Shown: positions 24,901-32,181 of the stretch, piece by piece
Layout of the letters: every line of letters begins with the position of its first letter
How positions within the stretch are numbered: the stretch's first letter is position 1
IMG/VR virus record: IMGVR_UViG_3300017781_000053
Span: 1-35,010 of that record
Length of the DNA stretch: 35,010 bases
Reading direction: 5' to 3' (one strand)
Source: a virus
The notes under the pieces: model-generated
Seen by the model: the letters and a program-made list of their open reading frames with translations, nothing else
Databases searched by the model: none
What the model was told of the DNA's origin: nothing
Program-made: the position numbers and the translations under genes

Positions 24901-26274
24901 CCCAATTCTAGTTTTAAAATCTACACTATTTACCATTTCATAAACAGTGTTAAAATCTTGTGCTAATGTAAATATTGTAGAAATGTCTGTTGAAGGTTGT
25001 GAAGTTGTTGTTGTTCCACTATTACCAGAAAATGCTGAATGAATAAATGTAAAATCAAAATCTAATACAGCTCCACTTTTTAATTTTGTTGCTATATCAG
25101 ATAAATCTATAGAAACAGTACTATTGGCTATAGTTTGTGATGTGTCAATAGTGTATTGCGCTCCACTTACTAAAGTAGGGGTGAAATCATTTGTTTCAAT
25201 ATTACTACTCACTCTTTCTGCTTCAAAAGTCATTTGACAATTATTGCCATCACTATCCACCATATTGTAACCATCTACATAGTTGCCATATACCAATCTA
25301 TTGCCCATTAAAGTTTGTGCTTTTGCAGTTCTTGGCACATTATCATAAAGCCTTAATAACTCACTGTCTGGTAGTATAGTGTATATTTTGCTATTACTAA
25401 ATGTTTGTGTTTGAGTGGTATTATCTGGCCATCCATAATTAGACTTGTCAAATCTCTCAATAACATTTAATACGTTAGAGTCTGCAAATTTGAAAATTAA
25501 ATCAACTCCAACCACATTAGAGTCTCCAGTGTTAAAACTAAGCTCTACTGCATTATAAATGTTTTTCATACCACTATTTAAGTTTGTGGCTATATCGAGC
25601 TTAAACACACCTGGTACAAAGGCTATGTCGGTAAATTGAGACAATGCACTATATTCATCATCTTGATATTTATATCTATAAGCAAAAGATATCATACGGG
25701 TTTCCATATAATTTGCTTCAGTCGCCTGTGATATTAAATTAAATGTAGGTGCTGCTAAAGGTGGCTGAACAATAACATTTAGCTCTTTATCTGTTACAAC
25801 ATCTGCACCAGATAGTGGACTAGGATAATTTCTGGTAACATTAATTTTTCGTGGTGGATTTACATCATCAGTAAAAAACAATAAATTACCTATTTTGTTT
25901 ACGCTATTAATTAGGTTTGTAGTGTTAAAATTTAAAACGCTTACAGAAACTACGTGATAAGTGATTAGTTCATTTTTTGTATCAAAAGAAACAATCATAT
26001 CTACAGTTGTTGATGTTATAAACCAATATATAGTTTCATTAGCTCCATCATCATATGCACCAATACAAGTTGCATTTGTTAAATCAGCACCTTCATATTG
26101 TAATGTTGTAAGTTTAGTATTTCCTTTAGAGTTTTCTACAGCTCCTATTTCTGTGGTTTCAGTTGATCCTAGCCTAACATTTATAGCATTGACATATTCG
26201 CCTGGTGGGAGTAGCCTCTCATCCACGCTTTTATTCATTCTTCCGCGTACAAAATTTGTAGTTACTATAGGCAT
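21457..26274 (-). CDS. Large tail / muzzle-type structural protein, 1605 residues
   Basis: The N-terminus (FVRGRMNKSVDERLLPPGEY, then NAINVRLGSTETTEIGAVEN) matches a conserved opening of large tail or muzzle proteins in crAss-like and related Bacteroidota podoviruses. Residues about 50-170 look like beta-propeller strands (IYWFITST, LLFFTDDVNPPRKINV). The rest is a long beta-rich protein with no transmembrane segment. A conserved-looking region near 1040-1220 includes ETDIMCLQEDRISYVLAQKD and SHGDSMYFTDAKRNAVIQL. The last 155 residues are two units of the YHNGSG-type repeat separated by a Cys-rich linker. It probably forms the tail tip or DNA gate and anchors the receptor-binding protein encoded next. 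It starts 1 base after the preceding stop. Confidence 0.7.
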   Translation of the reverse strand: MPIVTTNFVRGRMNKSVDERLLPPGEYVNAINVRLGSTETTEIGAVENSKGNTKLTTLQYEGADLTNATCIGAYDDGANETIYWFITSTTVDMIVSFDTKNELITYHVVSVSVLNFNTTNLINSVNKIGNLLFFTDDVNPPRKINVTRNYPSPLSGADVVTDKELNVIVQPPLAAPTFNLISQATEANYMETRMISFAYRYKYQDDEYSALSQFTDIAFVPGVFKLDIATNLNSGMKNIYNAVELSFNTGDSNVVGVDLIFKFADSNVLNVIERFDKSNYGWPDNTTQTQTFSNSKIYTILPDSELLRLYDNVPRTAKAQTLMGNRLVYGNYVDGYNMVDSDGNNCQMTFEAERVSSNIETNDFTPTLVSGAQYTIDTSQTIANSTVSIDLSDIATKLKSGAVLDFDFTFIHSAFSGNSGTTTTSQPSTDISTIFTLAQDFNTVYEMVNSVDFKTRIGSEPAYFTTVANACSNGTSFTDTFNCAVTNPGDSDSNIQWSKSESGISGLNQGIRITSQPGSNVVTFQIPAMKFIDGNAPAAAPLYEYYKFTSGEVLFLGNGNTKSLHSNRNYEVGVVYMDEYLRSSTALVSPDNTIFTPASTSAQKNQIKVTIPITQKPPYWANKYKFVVKRAEGPYETIYSNFYYRDTTTNTVYFKLEGQNQTKVRTGEILRVKADTFGPLSTYQTQEVLSVDAKEQNFLTPAANIESGGVEPYISELSGLYMELKPTNFNIDTAEDSSAWSSGTESDQSKRNYPSIQIPCFRNRTSGDTNVVLPEGSLVTFDFEFFRSERNNRAGSEIYNYNKTFQASNDYDNLYDFVVGEAIDFTGGVDTSTDDSGANQNIFINENPLPSKSIPGRIQGKNQYRFSTTNGNAPSTGTGQTNFLYLALKSGTQGVGGHPSRVKGRISVQVANSIITFESIPVDVDNDIYYEDDACYDITGGFHTGTTQTQTSTLPAISTLGFFDCFSFGNGVESFKVEDSLVGQSFTLGQRVTSVSDQDYKEADRFAGMTYSGLYSEESNVNRLNEFNLGLANFKDCEVTYGPIQVLHARETDIMCLQEDRISYVLAQKDVLTTAAGGGALSSSPLVLGQQVARIEEYGISSNPESFASHGDSMYFTDAKRNAVIQLKGAGRQQALVVISELGMRSYFRDLFTQNFNKQKLGGFDPYMNEYILSSTITDIPSVIVPLPCGTLISRQSVNNASSYAIDFGSAQGVVSFDFNVTGTVTLLVVWDNNTVINQSISGSGSVTFNKNKSNPDTATVTITPSGSVTYDITPQCPVTNEITVVQITLGSPVDDGKFIHNQYYWNKGTLTSPVSSELVTFTSADPVESFISTTGQTSVGIMPVSGATITMQSNKKDFDDFVFDGTVDKFKYLVSPIQYIANDWAIIDAASTTATPITNPSTGLYQASFTYTNNSPITDKYLYMVWDYRNVTNIVLRDGSTDLTACCSGNSVSYYIDTDSFATATAVWTDSNLHTKAPNQFYQATSIVREQSAGLLLPSVTCAPCGTAIPLCSSTTGASDICCTGCTYSSYSSSIMKSLRSEACGLAQDQTYYHNGTGTTPVVNNFVYSNNTGTTLLAAGYYSLSATSVIYVNSSGMVENLLTC

Positions 26275-26275
26275 A

Positions 26276-27184
26276 TTACTTAATCCATTTAGCCTGACCT
26301 CTCATATTCATTAATAATCGACCAGGGTGTATATTACTCAATCTAATTTTTGCGTTTCTTAATAAAGAAGACTTATCTTTTCTAGCTCGATTTACAATAT
26401 ATTCTTGTACTCCTAATTTACCATTTAATATAGAATATTTAATATATGCATAAATAAATTCTTCAAATAACTTATTTACACTAATGTCAGCATCGTTGCC
26501 TTTTTCCATTCCATCAGAAACATATTCTAATACAATAGACTGCCCTGATGCAATAGAGCTAAAATTGATAACACCCCTTTGTTTATCTATAGAAAAAGTA
26601 GGATTAGTGTTAGCAGTTTCAGTGTTTAGTCCAAAATGTCCACCAATAGCAAAATCAAAATACCACATACCATCTACACAATAACCTTCACACCCATCAT
26701 ATAAACTTTCGTTATTTAAATAGATTGTTTTTTTTGACAAATCTAATGGTGAATCTTGTGGTTTTAAAACATTTCCATTTTGATCAAACAGTATATTATT
26801 ATTGTTGTCTTGTAAATAAGTACTAGCCCATTGTGTTTGTATGTTTTCAGTAAGAGGAAATAATACTCCATTTTGAAACATTGACACTCTAACCCAGTTT
26901 ACATAATCATGAGGTAAAACAAACAATAATGAATCATCTAAAGCTAATTGTAATATTTTTATTTCTTTCATTGCATCATAGTTCAACTCTTGTATCCCTC
27001 TTTTTGCATGAAATAAAACTTTATATCGTGAAATATTATTTACCAACTCATTATTACCTTGATACATTAACATAAAATTGTTAACGATTTCATCTAATGT
27101 AACATATTGATATGAACCCCAATTTTTATCTTTAGGTGTGCCACCTTCATTTGCATAATATTGATAATCGTTTAAATATGCCAT
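26276..27184 (-). CDS. Connector/ring-type structural protein, 302 residues
   Basis: This product resembles one of the conserved head-to-tail ring or stabilisation proteins of crAss-like podoviruses. Residues 24-95 are helical with a YVTLDEIVNNFMLMY opening and FHAKRGIQELNYDAMKEIK. They are followed by LPHDYVNWVRVSMFQNGVLFPLTE (about 95-119), then a beta-rich part with GQSIVLEYVSDG and a C-terminal helical KLFEEFIYAYIKYSILNGK. This alternation is typical of small adaptor proteins that stack under the portal. There are 3 bases between the preceding stop and this start, and 1 base to the next gene, so it is co-translated with the large tail gene. Confidence 0.6.
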   Translation of the reverse strand: MAYLNDYQYYANEGGTPKDKNWGSYQYVTLDEIVNNFMLMYQGNNELVNNISRYKVLFHAKRGIQELNYDAMKEIKILQLALDDSLLFVLPHDYVNWVRVSMFQNGVLFPLTENIQTQWASTYLQDNNNNILFDQNGNVLKPQDSPLDLSKKTIYLNNESLYDGCEGYCVDGMWYFDFAIGGHFGLNTETANTNPTFSIDKQRGVINFSSIASGQSIVLEYVSDGMEKGNDADISVNKLFEEFIYAYIKYSILNGKLGVQEYIVNRARKDKSSLLRNAKIRLSNIHPGRLLMNMRGQAKWIK

Positions 27185-27187
27185 AAT

Positions 27188-28204
27188 CTATATTTGTATT
27201 TGATTGTCTTCAACTATTTCTTGTTTTCCAAACTGATACACATCAGCTTCTCTAATTTCAACACCTACATACTGACAAATTTTTGCTACTATACCTGGTT
27301 CATCAGATAATGGTAATTCAAAATCTTGATAATCAGCTTGACTAGAATCAAATTCTGGACTTCCTGAAGTTCCTCCAACTGTTTGGTAGGTCCATTTAGG
27401 TGGTAAAGGATATCTTACATAGTCAGTTATAACCGATCCCACTGTACTTATGGTGGTTGGATATACTGTAACAGTATTACCTAACTGCCCTTGTGCAGAA
27501 TCTGTTGTTGCACCTACAATACCACTTGTAGCGCCACCTAATACATAAGCAGGAAACCCTGTAGTTGGTGCAGTCAATGGTGAGTTATTAAGATAAAATA
27601 TTTTATTTTGATTTACTCGTTCTACTTCTACAATACCAGTGGTATTATATGTAGAATATGTATCACCTCCAGCGCCACCTATAGGAAATATATTGGTGCT
27701 TAATGTTAATTGTGTATTACTATCAATGCTTACAATAAATGCACTAAAACCAGCATAATCACTGGTAGAAGTTGTATTTGTTATTATTTGCCCTATTTTA
27801 ACAACACCACTAGTAGAGAATTGAGCACCAGAATCAGTTAAACGGTTTGCTACTCCAGCAGCAGTAGTAAATCCACTATCTACAAAGTTTGGATAATAGT
27901 TTATTTTATTTATATAATAGTAGTCTGCAGGCAGATTAAACATATTATTTCCTTGTTTAATTAATCCTTTAGTTACAGAAAAACTATCAATTACTTCTAC
28001 TAAACTTTTTACTATATCTGCATAACCAGTACCAGACACTCTTTGGTTTTGTTTATTTATCCAACTATTGTATTGATAAAAATAGTCTTCAAACAAATCC
28101 ATTTGTGCTTGTTGCGCGTACAAATTAAAATCTTGTGGAGATATATATCCATAATTATTCTTGTTTGCAATTGCCTGTACGGTGTTTCTAACTGAATTAA
28201 TCAT
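27188..28204 (-). CDS. Connector/tail-tube-type structural protein with beta insert
   Basis: The 338-residue protein begins MINSVRNTVQAIANKNNYGY, with a helical first 60 residues containing QDFNLYAQQAQMDLFEDYFY. It then has NLPADYYYINKINYY, resembling the ring or tail-tube proteins paired with the next gene in crAss-like phages. Residues about 112-187 look like an inserted small beta domain (KIGQIITNTTSTSDY, IDSNTQLTLSTNIF). The C-terminus (PLSDEPGIVAKICQYVGVEIRE, then QFGKQEIVEDNQIQ) is helical again. I chose ATG at 28204 rather than the upstream TTG at 28231, because the TTG lies within the terminator T-run and upstream of the promoter box. It is the first gene after that promoter. Confidence 0.65.
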   Translation of the reverse strand: MINSVRNTVQAIANKNNYGYISPQDFNLYAQQAQMDLFEDYFYQYNSWINKQNQRVSGTGYADIVKSLVEVIDSFSVTKGLIKQGNNMFNLPADYYYINKINYYPNFVDSGFTTAAGVANRLTDSGAQFSTSGVVKIGQIITNTTSTSDYAGFSAFIVSIDSNTQLTLSTNIFPIGGAGGDTYSTYNTTGIVEVERVNQNKIFYLNNSPLTAPTTGFPAYVLGGATSGIVGATTDSAQGQLGNTVTVYPTTISTVGSVITDYVRYPLPPKWTYQTVGGTSGSPEFDSSQADYQDFELPLSDEPGIVAKICQYVGVEIREADVYQFGKQEIVEDNQIQI

Positions 28205-28218
28205 TCTAGTTCTTTTTA

Positions 28219-28247
28219 CAAATATAAACAAAAAAAAAGAGGCTCAA
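28219..28247 (-). promoter_or_regulatory. Bacteroidota-type promoter for the connector/tail operon
   Basis: On the - strand TTG (28247-28245), an 18-base spacer, and TATATTTG (28226-28219) match the flavobacterial consensus TTG-N17-19-TAnnTTTG. The -33 TTG lies in the loop of the terminator hairpin just upstream. Transcription would start near 28214, leaving only about 10 bases before the ATG at 28204. Confidence 0.6.
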
Positions 28248-28262
28248 TTGTTTAAGCCTCTT
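28230..28262 (-). terminator. Intrinsic terminator after the 109-residue head gene
   Basis: AAGAGGCT (- strand, 28262-28255) and AGCCTCTT (28244-28237) form a perfect 8-bp stem around a 10-base loop, followed directly by a run of nine T residues. It begins 26 bases after the stop codon at 28288. This is the best intrinsic terminator in the window. Confidence 0.85.
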
Positions 28263-28287
28263 CTTAATTTAAGTGTAATAGATTAAA

Positions 28288-28617
28288 CTATGCCCATGCT
28301 TTTTGAACTTGAGCAACAGTCGTAACAGGATATTTTGGTGAAAGACTAAAAATAGGTCTATTCCAGCTTGTAGCTAGTGCATCTTCAATAGCCTCTACGA
28401 TGCTACCAATTTGCTCTTTCTTTTTAGCTGTATCATCTGCTGTTGAAGCAGTTAATGTGACACCTATAACCTCACTTGCAGCAGTTGCTGAATGTCCGAC
28501 TATATCATATAAAATGTCTACAGCTCCAGTTGCTGATCCTTGTTCTACTGTAAGAATGTGATTAACATTAATTAAATAATCTTGATCACTTACAGTTACT
28601 TTTAAAAATTTTTCCAT
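28288..28617 (-). CDS. Small head-associated protein, 109 residues
   Basis: This short beta-rich protein has KFLKVTVSDQDYLINVNHILTVEQ at the start and GVTLTASTADDTAKKKEQIGSIVEAIEDALATSW in the middle. Its size, its position two genes after the capsid gene, and its own terminator fit a capsid decoration or auxiliary head protein made in high copy, but the role is inferred. A TATCTTTG box lies 32 bases before the ATG. No signal peptide or membrane segment is present. Confidence 0.55.
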   Translation of the reverse strand: MEKFLKVTVSDQDYLINVNHILTVEQGSATGAVDILYDIVGHSATAASEVIGVTLTASTADDTAKKKEQIGSIVEAIEDALATSWNRPIFSLSPKYPVTTVAQVQKAWA

Positions 28618-28649
28618 ATCTTATAAATTTATGGGGTTAAACAATTATA

Positions 28650-28657
28650 CAAAGATA
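28650..28657 (-). promoter_or_regulatory. Possible -7 promoter box before the 109-residue head gene
   Basis: TATCTTTG on the - strand matches TAnnTTTG, in the 49-base gap before the ATG at 28617. No TTG is seen at the usual -33 distance. The same octamer precedes the cupin-like gene, at 18931-18938. Confidence 0.35.
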
Positions 28658-28666
28658 AGTATTTAA

Positions 28667-29425
28667 TTAACTCTTTTTTAAGCGATTTTTAAGTAGCTTA
28701 TATATTTCAACACCATCATCTGATTGAAAAAACGAACCAACAATCCAACTAGCATCTTCTCCAAAAGGAACAGATATTAATCTTTTTTTATTGTTAGGAA
28801 GGTTATAATAAACCTCTTTACCATTGTTTCGTGTTTGTAAGAACCCAGCTTTAAATATTTGATAAACATCATCTTGCAACTGTAACATTGGATCATTTAT
28901 AGTATTGATAAAGTCTTCTGGATTATTCTTAGAGTATATTAACAAATCCCTTTTTAATTCTGGAATAGTCATACTATCAACAACATTGCCTAACAAAACT
29001 CTAGATACTTGTAATAGTTTCTGAGTATTACTTGAAAGTTCTTTAGCAATTATTTGAGCCTCTAAAACACTTTCAGCTTCTGAAAGCTCATCTAATGCAT
29101 CTTGTTCTTTATTTACTTCTAAAAATATCTTACCATTGCCTGGGTGATAATGTAAAAACTCTTGTAGTACTTGGTCTTCTTTTTGAGCTACTAACATACC
29201 ATCATCAAAAACTATTGGTTCTAGAATTGCATTACCATCTTGTTCATCCTCAAATGGGCTTTTTTGATTTCGTGCATATCTTAATGGTCTATTAACACCT
29301 TGTTCTTCATCAAAATATAACAAAGGAGACCTTTGAGAGTGTCTTGATGATAACATGTAAGAGAGAGGAGTTTGGTCACCTGCAAGTTTATATACTTTAG
29401 TGACGTATTTTGCTTTTTTTTTCAT
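28667..29425 (-). CDS. Head-associated protein, 252 residues, unknown function
   Basis: The gene follows the capsid gene and its terminator. The N-terminal half contains LSYMLSSRHSQRSPLLYFDE, NRPLRYARNQKSPFEDEQDG, and LEPIVFDDGML with LQEFLHYHPGNGKIF, a pattern I associate with an uncharacterised protein near capsid genes of Bacteroidota and marine phages. The C-terminal half is helical, with KNNPEDFINTINDPMLQLQDDVYQIFKAG. It may be a virion head component or head-maturation factor; I cannot name a function. Its leader contains AAAT(TAAAT)3C, identical to that of the primase gene, 7 bases before the ATG. Because the preceding terminator may end upstream transcripts, read-through or a nearby promoter (a TATATTTT sequence lies between) is needed. 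Confidence 0.55.
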   Translation of the reverse strand: MKKKAKYVTKVYKLAGDQTPLSYMLSSRHSQRSPLLYFDEEQGVNRPLRYARNQKSPFEDEQDGNAILEPIVFDDGMLVAQKEDQVLQEFLHYHPGNGKIFLEVNKEQDALDELSEAESVLEAQIIAKELSSNTQKLLQVSRVLLGNVVDSMTIPELKRDLLIYSKNNPEDFINTINDPMLQLQDDVYQIFKAGFLQTRNNGKEVYYNLPNNKKRLISVPFGEDASWIVGSFFQSDDGVEIYKLLKNRLKKS

Positions 29426-29432
29426 TGTATTT

Positions 29433-29452
29433 GATTTAATTTAATTTAATTT
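29433..29452 (-). promoter_or_regulatory. Leader repeat AAAT(TAAAT)3C before the 252-residue gene
   Basis: The sequence is identical over 20 bases to 1188-1207 on the + strand. It ends 7 bases before the ATG at 29425, compared with 8 bases at the primase gene. It may be a shared translation leader in a genome that lacks clear Shine-Dalgarno sites. Confidence 0.4.
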
Positions 29453-29468
29453 CAGTAAAATATAAATG

Positions 29469-29492
29469 TTACCCCCACCGAAGTGAGGGTAA
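29469..29492 (-). terminator. UUCG-loop terminator after the major capsid gene
   Basis: On the - strand TTACCCTCAC and GTGGGGGTAA pair over 10 bp (one U-G pair) around a TTCG loop closed by C-G, the exceptionally stable cUUCGg tetraloop. The A/T-rich CATTTATATTTT follows. It lies 15 bases beyond the capsid stop codon and would end or attenuate the abundant capsid transcript. Confidence 0.75.
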
Positions 29493-29506
29493 TATTTACA
29501 ATAATA

Positions 29507-30970
29507 TTAGTCCTTAAAGATAAAGAAGTTGTTTGCACCTAAAGTACATACAGCTCTTTCGCTTAAGAAATTGACTTCCATTGCATCTAAAGATGAAGTT
29601 CTTGCACCACCAGCTGAACCAGTTATCCAAGTTTTGTATCTTCTATCTTCAGTTTCAGAAGCTCTATATCTAACGTGTAAGAATGGTCTTTTAGCATTCT
29701 TTCCTAAGATTTGGTCATATACAGTAGTTGAACCAGCTGGAACTAATAATCCATTAACTGCTCCACCAACTAAACCACCTCTCATTGTAGGATCGTTTAA
29801 GTACTTCCAGTCAGACTTATAAAAATCATAACCTCTTCTAAATCCTGTAAATCCAAGATTTAATGCCATGTCTTTATCATTGTCAAATAGACCGTATGAT
29901 GTACCACCACCTCCATAAGAGTTTTGTTGTGCTAACATATCATCAATATCAAACGAGAAGTTTCTGTTTAAGAAAATAACATTTTCCTCAATAGAACCTT
30001 GTTTGTCTAATCTTTGAATAACACTATCAAACTGAGCTAAACTAGTTGGATTACCTCCACCAAAAATATTACCTCTAGTTTCAACAGCATAGAAAATACC
30101 ATCAGAACCAGATTTCTCTGCTGCTGATGCACCACCTGCTGCTAAACCTTGTAGGTAGTTACCTGCATCAGAACCTGCTTCTGCTGGAACTGCTTCCACC
30201 ATAGCTGTTTCTAAATAATCTTCAAATCTAAGTCTTGTTTCGTGCTCAGATTTAAGATACCATAAATATCCATTAGCTCCGTTTTCAGACTGGATTTCAA
30301 TCCAACCGATTTGAGCCATATCAGAACCAGATACTTCATACTTGTCTTTGATAATGATAGGTTTGTTTTGAAAGATAAAATCATCTGCTTCGTTAGAACC
30401 AACCATTCCAGTTGTTCCTTTTGCAAATTCAGAACCATAAATAAAACAATCAATAGAACCTGAAGTGAATGCAGGCATACCCGCTGCCGAGTAAAAACCT
30501 ACACTAAAAGTTCTTGCCGCTGCACCAGTTCCTGTTGGAGCTGCTGTTATAATTCCTTTAGCTGATAGTGTTGATCCTGCAACAGAAGAACTTAACATTA
30601 CTGTTTGTCCTGCTCTAAGAGCTGCCAAATTTGGCGAAGCTAATGCTGGATTAAAATCACCTGCTGGAATAACAAATACTGCTGTATCAGAAGCTGCTGC
30701 TGATGCTGTTGTTAAACCTGTGTATTTATTGTGTAACCTTCCTTGTTCTGCCCATTTAATAAGGTCAGAGTTAGAAGGCATTTCAGCGCCTACCATTCTT
30801 AAGAATGATGCTACTGTTCTATTCCCGTATCTTTCGAATTCTTTTTCGTAAGTGTCAGGAAGATATTGCTGTAACCAAGTAAAGTCTGCCGAAGACAGAT
30901 AATTAGTTGATACAGGGACTTGTTGTGAACTCGGTTGTAAATCGAATCCGGGTACCGCTTGTACTGCCAT
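29507..30970 (-). CDS. Major capsid protein (crAss-like, HK97 fold)
   Basis: The 487-residue protein forms the icosahedral shell. The N-terminal region with FTWLQQYLPDTYEKEFERYGNRTVASFLRMV and SNSDLIKWAEQGRLHNKY (about 29-82) matches the conserved opening of crAss-like major capsid proteins. A Thr/Ala/Gly-rich beta section follows (about 85-185), then IKDKYEVSGSDMAQIGWIE and a long E-loop/core region, ending RAVCTLGANNFFIFKD. HK97-type fold is family knowledge, not proven here. It follows the scaffold gene with a 22-base gap and is followed by a strong UUCG-loop terminator, as expected for a highly expressed gene. GC content and Ala/Gly codon use are slightly higher than in the neighbours, consistent with strong expression. 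Confidence 0.85.
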   Translation of the reverse strand: MAVQAVPGFDLQPSSQQVPVSTNYLSSADFTWLQQYLPDTYEKEFERYGNRTVASFLRMVGAEMPSNSDLIKWAEQGRLHNKYTGLTTASAAASDTAVFVIPAGDFNPALASPNLAALRAGQTVMLSSSVAGSTLSAKGIITAAPTGTGAAARTFSVGFYSAAGMPAFTSGSIDCFIYGSEFAKGTTGMVGSNEADDFIFQNKPIIIKDKYEVSGSDMAQIGWIEIQSENGANGYLWYLKSEHETRLRFEDYLETAMVEAVPAEAGSDAGNYLQGLAAGGASAAEKSGSDGIFYAVETRGNIFGGGNPTSLAQFDSVIQRLDKQGSIEENVIFLNRNFSFDIDDMLAQQNSYGGGGTSYGLFDNDKDMALNLGFTGFRRGYDFYKSDWKYLNDPTMRGGLVGGAVNGLLVPAGSTTVYDQILGKNAKRPFLHVRYRASETEDRRYKTWITGSAGGARTSSLDAMEVNFLSERAVCTLGANNFFIFKD

Positions 30971-30992
30971 AATAATTTAAATTTTTAATTTG

Positions 30993-32138
30993 TTAAACTT
31001 TTTTAATACTTCTAATTTTAAGTCCTCTTCCACTATTGGTATCTCCTACAGCCCTTATTCTCATACCATCTTTTGTGACAGTTTGTTGAGCAGCGTTTCT
31101 AATATCCATGTTTATGTTTTTAGATTTTCTAGAAACATTATCCACAGTTGCCGAAACACCTTGGTCGTAAAAAAATTGAGCAAATTTCTCAGGGTTCATA
31201 GCTACTGCTAGTGAACGATGATATCCCGTTGGATCAGACACAAGACCTGTGTTTTTGTCTAAAAATTTGTTAACCCAATTGTTAACATCTCCTTGTACAT
31301 TTTTAAGCTCTTCTGCCGTTCCTGGTTTAAAAGTTATATTATTATCTCCTACATTAAATTCAAAACCTTTGAATTCATTGTTAAAAACCTCATTAGTTTT
31401 TTGATGGAAATAATCAAATTTCTTTTGATTTTGCTCCTCAATAGATTTAGATTCTTTAAGATAACTTTCATAAGCATTTAAATTTTCTTGTTGATCGTTA
31501 GATAATTGATCCCCACTTGACTCAAGAGGCATTTTATATTTATCTTTCTGCTCATTCAAAAACTTTTTCGCTTTCGCAAGTTCTCGTTTTTTTGCTAATT
31601 TTTTCTTCTTAATATCTCGTGGCTCATCTAGTTCTTCATCAAAACTAAACTTATCCTCCATGATATCTTGAATATCTATAGCATCTAACCCATCTTCGGT
31701 TATGCTATAATAATTAGCTAGTACAGAGTCATCTTCCATGGTATCGTAATCTTTCTGTAAATTATAGAAATCTTGTATACCACGTCCAGTGTCTTTTTTG
31801 TACTTTAAATACGCGGACACATCTTCAGGTAATTCTTCGTTTGCTTCTTTTTCCTCAAACAATTCATCAACTGAGTTTATGTCTTTGTTGTATCTATCTC
31901 TAATATAAGAAAGAACGTTTTCATCATTTAACTCTGATGAGGGAGTTTCATCAATTGTCTCTGATGAGGGAGTTTCTTTTTCAGTATCGTTTTCATTTGA
32001 AACCTCTACTGTATCTGTTTGTTCTTCTTGTTGCTCACTGTCTTCAAACTTTTCTTCATGTTTTTGTAACAATGACTCTTCTATTTCAGCTTTAGACTTT
32101 TCTTCTTTATGACCTAAGTCTCTTACTTTTATTTCCAT
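30993..32138 (-). CDS. Scaffolding / capsid assembly protein
   Basis: This 381-residue highly acidic, largely helical protein sits between portal/phosphatase and capsid, the usual place of a scaffold. Residues 1-80 are Glu/Asp/Ser/Thr-rich and include a short duplicated segment (ETPSSETIDE, then ETPSSELNDE). Residues 90-170 contain YIRDRYNKDINSVDELFEE and DFYNLQKDYDTMEDDS, a pattern also seen in such proteins of other podoviruses. A basic Lys-rich stretch (DIKKKKLAKKRELAKAKK) lies near 185-202 and may contact the shell. The C-terminal part (KFAQFFYDQGVSATVDNVSRK, then RNAAQQTVTKDG) is more conserved-looking and may bind capsid. There is no protease motif. It starts 44 bases after the phosphatase stop, with a possible TAACTTTG box between. 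Confidence 0.7.
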   Translation of the reverse strand: MEIKVRDLGHKEEKSKAEIEESLLQKHEEKFEDSEQQEEQTDTVEVSNENDTEKETPSSETIDETPSSELNDENVLSYIRDRYNKDINSVDELFEEKEANEELPEDVSAYLKYKKDTGRGIQDFYNLQKDYDTMEDDSVLANYYSITEDGLDAIDIQDIMEDKFSFDEELDEPRDIKKKKLAKKRELAKAKKFLNEQKDKYKMPLESSGDQLSNDQQENLNAYESYLKESKSIEEQNQKKFDYFHQKTNEVFNNEFKGFEFNVGDNNITFKPGTAEELKNVQGDVNNWVNKFLDKNTGLVSDPTGYHRSLAVAMNPEKFAQFFYDQGVSATVDNVSRKSKNINMDIRNAAQQTVTKDGMRIRAVGDTNSGRGLKIRSIKKV

Positions 32139-32164
32139 AATATTAAATTAGATTAAATTTAAAA

Positions 32165-32172
32165 CAAAGTTA
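32165..32172 (-). promoter_or_regulatory. Possible -7 promoter box before the scaffold gene
   Basis: TAACTTTG on the - strand fits TAnnTTTG and lies 26 bases before the ATG at 32138. No good -33 TTG is seen at the expected spacing, so it is a weak call. It would allow scaffold and capsid to be made independently of portal. Confidence 0.3.
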
Positions 32173-32181
32173 AACAAAAAA

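Noticed and set aside
19729-26274. Diversity-generating retroelement acting on the tail repeats
   Set aside because: No reverse transcriptase or adenine-biased template repeat is visible in the window; plain recombination between coding repeats explains what is seen.
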